Shown: positions 12,672 to 16,436 of the stretch, one piece after another
Layout of the letters: each line of letters opens with the position of its first letter
How positions within the stretch are numbered: position 1 is the first letter of the stretch
Source of the DNA: CAZWHE01 sp964633825
GTDB taxonomy: Bacteria > Planctomycetota > B15-G4 > CAYZWU01
Direction: 5' to 3'
Assembly: GCA_964633825.1 (NCBI GenBank)
Contig: CAZWHE010000086.1
Span: 1-16,436, forward strand
DNA length: 16,436 nt
Notes under the pieces: generated by a model
What the model was told of the DNA's origin: nothing
What the model saw: the letters and a program-made list of their open reading frames with translations, nothing else
Databases searched by the model: none
Program-made: the position numbers and the translations under genes

Positions 12672-12710
12672 AAAAAAGGTTTTTATCCGGACGATCCGCC
12701 GGAATTTTTT
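12672..12710 (+). promoter_or_regulatory. Hairpin with T-run in the bam leader, possible attenuator
   Basis: TCCGG (12686-12690) and CCGGA (12699-12703) form a short stem with an 8-nt loop, followed one base later by six T residues (12705-12710). The A-run at 12672-12677 can extend pairing to the T-run. A terminator-like structure 58 nt before a start codon, in the direction of that gene, suggests conditional termination of the bam transcript. The stem is short, so this is tentative. Confidence 0.3.
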
Positions 12711-12767
12711 CTTGGGCGGGTATCGAGCGGCAGCGCTGTCCGGATGAGGAACCGTGGAGGTTAATGA

Positions 12768-14780
12768 ATGCGATACGCGGAGACAGGTTTCAATCTGGAG
12801 GTTGATCTCACCAGGGGAAGCTTCGAGAAGACGGCAACAGACCCGCGGCTCACAGAGCATCATCTGGGAGGGCTGGGCACGAACGCCAGGCTCTTCTGGG
12901 ACAGGGTTCCGCCCGAGACGGAGCCATTCTCCGAAGACAACCTGCTCATCTTCGGGACCGGTATCCTGACCGGCACACCGGCGCCCGGCTGCAATCGCAC
13001 CATCCTTTCCACCCTTTCTCCGCAGACGCGGCTGTTTGCGTTTTCGATGATGGGCGGATTCTGGGGGCCGGAGCTGAAGCACGCCGGCTATGACAAGCTG
13101 ATCGTTCGCGGCAAGTCCCCCGACCTGGTCTATCTATGGATCCGGGACGACAAGGTTGAGATACGCGACGCGACGCATTGCCGGGGCTTGGGCACGCTCG
13201 AAACGGCCGAAGTCATCCGCCAGGAGCTGAACGAGCCGCATGCCCAGGTCTCGTCCATCGGCCTGGCCGGCGAGAACAGGGTCTTCTACGCTTCCGTCGA
13301 GCAGGGCCGGTCGAGCGCGAGCCGGCTGGGCGCCGGCGCCGTTATGGGAGACAAGAACCTCAAGGCGATCGCCGTTCGCGGGTCGAAGGACATCAACATC
13401 GCCAAGCCGGAAAAATTTATCGAGCTCTGCAACGAAGCGCTGAGGTTTATACAAAAGCGCAACGATAATCCGATTCCGGGCGTCATGCCGATCCTTGCCG
13501 GGCTCGGGTCGCCGCAGGAGATGGCGATCCACGACGAGAAGTGGCACACCGAGAATTTCGCGTGGGGCAATGCCCGCACCCGCAGGAAGGGTTTCTGGAC
13601 TGATGAGATCCAATCGCTGTGGACGAACACGATGGAGACCATGCGGACCCGGCTCTTGAGCTGCCACAACTGTCCCATGAAGTGCGGCGCCGCCATCTCG
13701 GTCGACACGAGAATGTGCTCGTATATGATGAAGTGCTTCTCCAAGCTCACCTATGCGATGGGGGCCTTCTCCGACCTGGAGTTCGGTCTGCGCATCGCAC
13801 AGAAGGCCACGGAACACGGAGTGGACGCCTTCACGGCGCCCCAGACCATGGCCTTTGCCATCGAGCTTTACGAAGCCGGAATCCTGACCGACAAGGACGT
13901 GGAGGGATGGCCTGAAGACAACGAGGGGCGGTTCTACTGGCTGCTCGACAGGATCGTTCGGCGGGAAGGGATCGGCGACATTCTGGCCAACGGCACCTAC
14001 TGGGCGGCCGAGGAGATCGGAAAGGGCGCACAGGAATACGCCCACAACAACATCAAGAAACACGAGCAGCTGCCGCTCAAGCTGGGGATGCTGAATCCCA
14101 TCTACTTCCTCATGTATTCCACGGGCGAGAAGATCAACATCACCCAGATCGAGGGGAACTTTCCCCAGGCGCCGTTTCCGAAGAGAGAGCAGCGCGAGGA
14201 GTTCTGCAAAGACTGGATCCAGGTTCCCGACGAGAAGTTCAAGGAGTACTTGCTGAACTGGGAGCTGCGGGGAGAGAACTCGATTCCTCATTATCCGACG
14301 ATCGAGGCCACGTGCGACATCGTGGACTGGCAGGAGATGATGCACTATATCGACGACGCCACCGGCATGTGCGCCGGTTTGTCGTCTTTTCCACTGAAGC
14401 CGCCCTTTCACATCCACAATCTACCCCTTCTGATCTCGGCGGGGGTCGGGCTCGATCTCGATAAAGAGAGCCTGACGCATCTGACCAAGCGGAATCGGAA
14501 CATCGTCCGCGCCAACAACCTCAGGCGAGGCATGACGCGCAAGGACGAGAAGCCGCCGGCCGATCACTGGAAGAAAAGGTTCCCCGAGCTGGAAGAGGAG
14601 CTCATGGACAAGTACTACGAGTTCAAGGGGTGGAACCGCGAGGGCATTCCCACTCGCGAGACCCTGCACGACCTCGATCTGGACTACGTCTACGAAGATT
14701 TCGTCGAGAGAGGAATCCTGAAAGAAGAGGACGATTCCGCTCCGTCCGGGGAGACGCCCGCCGAAGGAAGCGCCTCGTAA
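12768..14780 (+). CDS. bamB: Class II benzoyl-CoA reductase, tungstopterin catalytic subunit BamB
   Basis: A 670-residue aldehyde:ferredoxin oxidoreductase-family protein, about the usual BamB length. BamB with BamC reduces the aromatic ring of benzoyl-CoA to cyclohexa-1,5-diene-1-carboxyl-CoA without ATP (established for Geobacter metallireducens). Visible here: the AOR N-terminal domain (MRYAETGFNLEVDLTRG, LGGLGTNARLFWDRVP, GCNRTILSTLSPQTRLFAFS, MMGGFWGPELKHAGYDK), the [4Fe-4S] cysteines C299, C302, C306 and C535, and E251/H255/H260 in SPQEMAIHDEKWHTENFAWGN. C323 in MMKCFSKLTYAMGAFSDL is the likely tungsten ligand. Those Glu/His numbers coincide with the active-site residues I recall for the Geobacter enzyme. 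GGAGG at 12756-12760 lies 7 nt before the ATG. First gene of bamBCD; its stop overlaps bamC (TAATG). An aldehyde oxidoreductase paralogue is the less likely alternative. Confidence 0.93.
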   Translation: MRYAETGFNLEVDLTRGSFEKTATDPRLTEHHLGGLGTNARLFWDRVPPETEPFSEDNLLIFGTGILTGTPAPGCNRTILSTLSPQTRLFAFSMMGGFWGPELKHAGYDKLIVRGKSPDLVYLWIRDDKVEIRDATHCRGLGTLETAEVIRQELNEPHAQVSSIGLAGENRVFYASVEQGRSSASRLGAGAVMGDKNLKAIAVRGSKDINIAKPEKFIELCNEALRFIQKRNDNPIPGVMPILAGLGSPQEMAIHDEKWHTENFAWGNARTRRKGFWTDEIQSLWTNTMETMRTRLLSCHNCPMKCGAAISVDTRMCSYMMKCFSKLTYAMGAFSDLEFGLRIAQKATEHGVDAFTAPQTMAFAIELYEAGILTDKDVEGWPEDNEGRFYWLLDRIVRREGIGDILANGTYWAAEEIGKGAQEYAHNNIKKHEQLPLKLGMLNPIYFLMYSTGEKINITQIEGNFPQAPFPKREQREEFCKDWIQVPDEKFKEYLLNWELRGENSIPHYPTIEATCDIVDWQEMMHYIDDATGMCAGLSSFPLKPPFHIHNLPLLISAGVGLDLDKESLTHLTKRNRNIVRANNLRRGMTRKDEKPPADHWKKRFPELEEELMDKYYEFKGWNREGIPTRETLHDLDLDYVYEDFVERGILKEEDDSAPSGETPAEGSAS

Positions 14781-15328
14781 TGGCCGGGAAGAAGAAAAAG
14801 AAGAAGATCGTCAAGACGATCAAGGTCGACGTGGACAAGTGCAACGGCTGCCGGGCCTGCGAGGTGATCTGCTCCGCCTTCCATTCCGCACCGCGCTACA
14901 GCAGCGACAATCCGGGGAGAGCGCGCGTTCGGGTGATTCGCGAGCCCCTGTCGGACATCTATGTTCCCGTGTTCGCCGGCGAGTACACGCCAGTGGAGTG
15001 CGCGGGCAGGGACAAGTACGTCATCGACGGAAAGGAATACGACGAGTGCGCCTTCTGCCGGGCGTCCTGTCCCTCGCGCGACTTTTTCAAGGAACCCGAT
15101 TCCGGCCTTCCTCTCAAGTGCGACAGGTGCGAATCGGAACCGGCGCTCGAGGAGCCGATGTGCGTGCAGTGGTGTCTGGCCGATGCCCTGACCTACGAAG
15201 AGCGCGAAGTCGATGAGGAAGAAGCGGAAAAGCCGGAAGAAGTCGATGTGGGGCTGGAGGCGCTGGCGGACAAGCACGGCTGGCAGAAGGTCGCCGACGC
15301 CATAGCCAGGCTGTCGAAGAAGAAATAG
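14780..15328 (+). CDS. bamC: Class II benzoyl-CoA reductase Fe-S subunit BamC
   Basis: A 182-residue ferredoxin-like electron-transfer subunit that binds BamB and carries electrons to its cluster. Twelve cysteines in ferredoxin spacing can hold three [4Fe-4S] clusters: C21, C24, C27, C31 (CNGCRACEVICSAFHS), C74, C90, C93, C97 (ECAFCRASCPSRDFFKE), and C114, C117, C128, C132 (KCDRCE...MCVQWCLADALTY). The N-terminus is a lysine run before IVKTIKVDVDK. The C-terminal 50 residues are an acidic linker followed by a helix (LEALADKHGWQKVADAIARL). The ATG shares its A with the bamB stop, with GAAGGAAG just upstream, so the two are translationally coupled. Length and cluster number fit BamC. Cytoplasmic; same operon as bamB and bamD. 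Confidence 0.92.
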   Translation: MAGKKKKKKIVKTIKVDVDKCNGCRACEVICSAFHSAPRYSSDNPGRARVRVIREPLSDIYVPVFAGEYTPVECAGRDKYVIDGKEYDECAFCRASCPSRDFFKEPDSGLPLKCDRCESEPALEEPMCVQWCLADALTYEEREVDEEEAEKPEEVDVGLEALADKHGWQKVADAIARLSKKK

Positions 15329-15337
15329 GAGACTCGC

Positions 15338-16436
15338 GTGGAACCTGTCAGCCCCATCGCTGAAATCATCGAGGAGATCAGGGAAGCCGGCGATGAAACC
15401 TCCACGCTCTGCTACCAATGCGGGAAATGCGACGTCGTCTGTCCGTGGAATCGTGTCCGAAATTTCAGCATACGCAAGATCATCCGGGAAGCCGTGTTTG
15501 GCTTGACCGAGATCGAAAGCGAAGATATCTGGCGCTGCACGACCTGCGGCAACTGTCCCGAGAAGTGCCCCAGGGGCGTCAAACAGATCGAGCTCGGGAT
15601 CTCCCTGCGCAGACTCGCGTCGAACTATGAAGTCATTCATGCTTCCGCCCGTCCCGCGAAAGCGGCGAGGGGAAGCCTCGTCGGTGAAGGCAACCCGCTG
15701 AACGAAAAAAGAGCCGAACGCGCCGGCTGGGCCGAGGGCCTGTCCGTCAAACCGTTCAATGAGGAATGTTCGATACTCTTTTTCGGCTGCTGCTACTTGA
15801 GCTATGACCCGAGAATGAAAAAAGTCGCCCGGGCCACGGCCGAGATCCTGAACAGGGCCGGCGTCGATTTCGGCATTCTGGGCGCACAAGAAAGCTGTTG
15901 CGGCGAAAGCATCCGCAAAACGGGCGCTGAAGAGACATACAAGAAGCTGGCCAAGGAGAACATCAAGACCTTCATCGACAAGGGGGTCAGGAAAATCGTC
16001 GTTTCCTCTCCCCACTGCCTCGATGCCTTCAAGAATGAGTATGCCGAGTTCATGGTGAGCTTCGAGGTCGTTCACATGTCACAGTTCCTGGCAGAGCTCA
16101 TCAAAGAGGGAAAGCTCGAGATCGTTGGCCCGTACGGGAAAAAAGTCACCTATCACGACCCGTGTTACCTGGGCCGGCATAACGGCATCTTCGACGAGCC
16201 CCGAGAGATTCTTCGAAGCATCCCCGGCCTGACTCTTTTGGAAATGGCCGCTTCGCACAGCGACAGCCTCTGCTGCGGCGGAGGAGGCGGACGGGTCTGG
16301 ATGGAGACGTCAAAAGGAGAGAGATTCTCGGACCTCAGAGTGGAGCAGGCGTGCGCGCTCGGAGCCGAGGTGCTGGCCACGGCGTGCCCCTACTGCATCA
16401 CCATGTTCGAGGACAGCCGCCTGACCCTCGATGTTG
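15338..16436 (+). CDS. bamD: Heterodisulfide reductase-like Fe-S protein BamD (3' end cut by window)
   Basis: 366 codons are visible and the frame is still open at the right edge, so the C-terminus is missing, probably by a few tens of residues. N-terminal HdrC/D-type ferredoxin domain: LCYQCGKCDVVCPWNRVR and CTTCGNCPEKCPRGV, two [4Fe-4S] motifs. Then two CCG domains: FFGCCYLSYDPRM...ESCCGESIRKTG and TYHDPCYLGRHNG...LCCGGGGGRVWMET, with ACPYCITMFED near the end. CCG domains bind a non-cubane [4Fe-4S] cluster in HdrB (known). In class II benzoyl-CoA reductases BamD belongs to the electron-input module, with BamE-I beyond this window. GTG 15338 is the first start after the bamC stop (9-nt gap), with AGGAGA just upstream. 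Name depends on context; as a lone gene it would be only an HdrD-like/(Fe-S)-binding protein. Confidence 0.88.
   Translation, partial: MEPVSPIAEIIEEIREAGDETSTLCYQCGKCDVVCPWNRVRNFSIRKIIREAVFGLTEIESEDIWRCTTCGNCPEKCPRGVKQIELGISLRRLASNYEVIHASARPAKAARGSLVGEGNPLNEKRAERAGWAEGLSVKPFNEECSILFFGCCYLSYDPRMKKVARATAEILNRAGVDFGILGAQESCCGESIRKTGAEETYKKLAKENIKTFIDKGVRKIVVSSPHCLDAFKNEYAEFMVSFEVVHMSQFLAELIKEGKLEIVGPYGKKVTYHDPCYLGRHNGIFDEPREILRSIPGLTLLEMAASHSDSLCCGGGGGRVWMETSKGERFSDLRVEQACALGAEVLATACPYCITMFEDSRLTLDV

Noticed and set aside
13134..14417. 427-codon minus-strand frame opposite bamB
   Set aside because: Antisense shadow; bamB is unmistakable and the shadow product has no recognisable motif.
14690..16075. 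Long minus-strand open frame of 461 codons opposite bamC and bamD
   Set aside because: It is the antisense shadow of two clear Fe-S genes in GC-rich DNA, with no domain or ribosome site.

Overview
The window looks like chromosomal DNA from a strictly anaerobic, aromatic-compound-degrading bacterium, most likely a deltaproteobacterium in the broad sense (Desulfobacterota / Syntrophobacterales-like). The main reason is the right end. It carries the first three genes of a class II (ATP-independent) benzoyl-CoA reductase cluster, bamB-bamC-bamD, known from obligate anaerobes such as Geobacter, Syntrophus and sulfate reducers. A Mo/W NAD-type formate dehydrogenase operon and generally GC-rich DNA fit the same picture. 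The assignment to a lineage is inference; no rRNA or other phylogenetic marker is present.

Layout, left to right. Bases 1-259 (minus) hold the N-terminus of an OPT-family oligopeptide transporter that runs off the left edge. Bases 664-2207 (plus) hold a type IV toxin-antitoxin pair, AbiEi/AbiEii. Bases 2350-3576 (minus) hold a secreted right-handed beta-helix protein on visibly AT-richer DNA. These two modules are bounded by three same-orientation copies (about 361-430, 2293-2327, 3781-3850) of an undescribed short dispersed repeat, so this left third looks like an accessory region built from inserted cassettes. An exported class C beta-lactamase-like serine hydrolase follows (3996-5288, plus).

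Bases 5291-9609 (minus) are a two-gene formate dehydrogenase operon. fdhB is a fused NuoE/NuoF-like NADH-binding, FMN and Fe-S subunit. fdhA is the molybdopterin catalytic subunit with cysteine, not selenocysteine, as metal ligand. The two genes overlap by 4 nt and have a candidate sigma70 promoter. Next come a small lipoprotein (9923-10321, plus), a strong bidirectional hairpin (10410-10442), a small secreted Ig-like-fold protein (10472-10849, minus) and a lipoprotein of the alkaline phosphatase/sulfatase superfamily (10995-12413, minus).

The bam cluster (12768 to the right edge, plus) is preceded by a 354-nt divergent intergenic region. That region is unusually rich in palindromes: a 64-nt cruciform-like element, a 28-nt interrupted palindrome, a TTGAC-N8-GTCAA site and a T-run hairpin. 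BamB (tungstopterin active site) and BamC (three [4Fe-4S]) form the reductase core that converts benzoyl-CoA to cyclohexa-1,5-diene-1-carboxyl-CoA. BamD (HdrD-like) is part of the electron-input module. The nearby formate dehydrogenase could dispose of or supply NAD(P)H/formate electrons in the same metabolism; that link is inferred from proximity and physiology only.

No rRNA, tRNA, CRISPR array, transposase or integrase was recognised.
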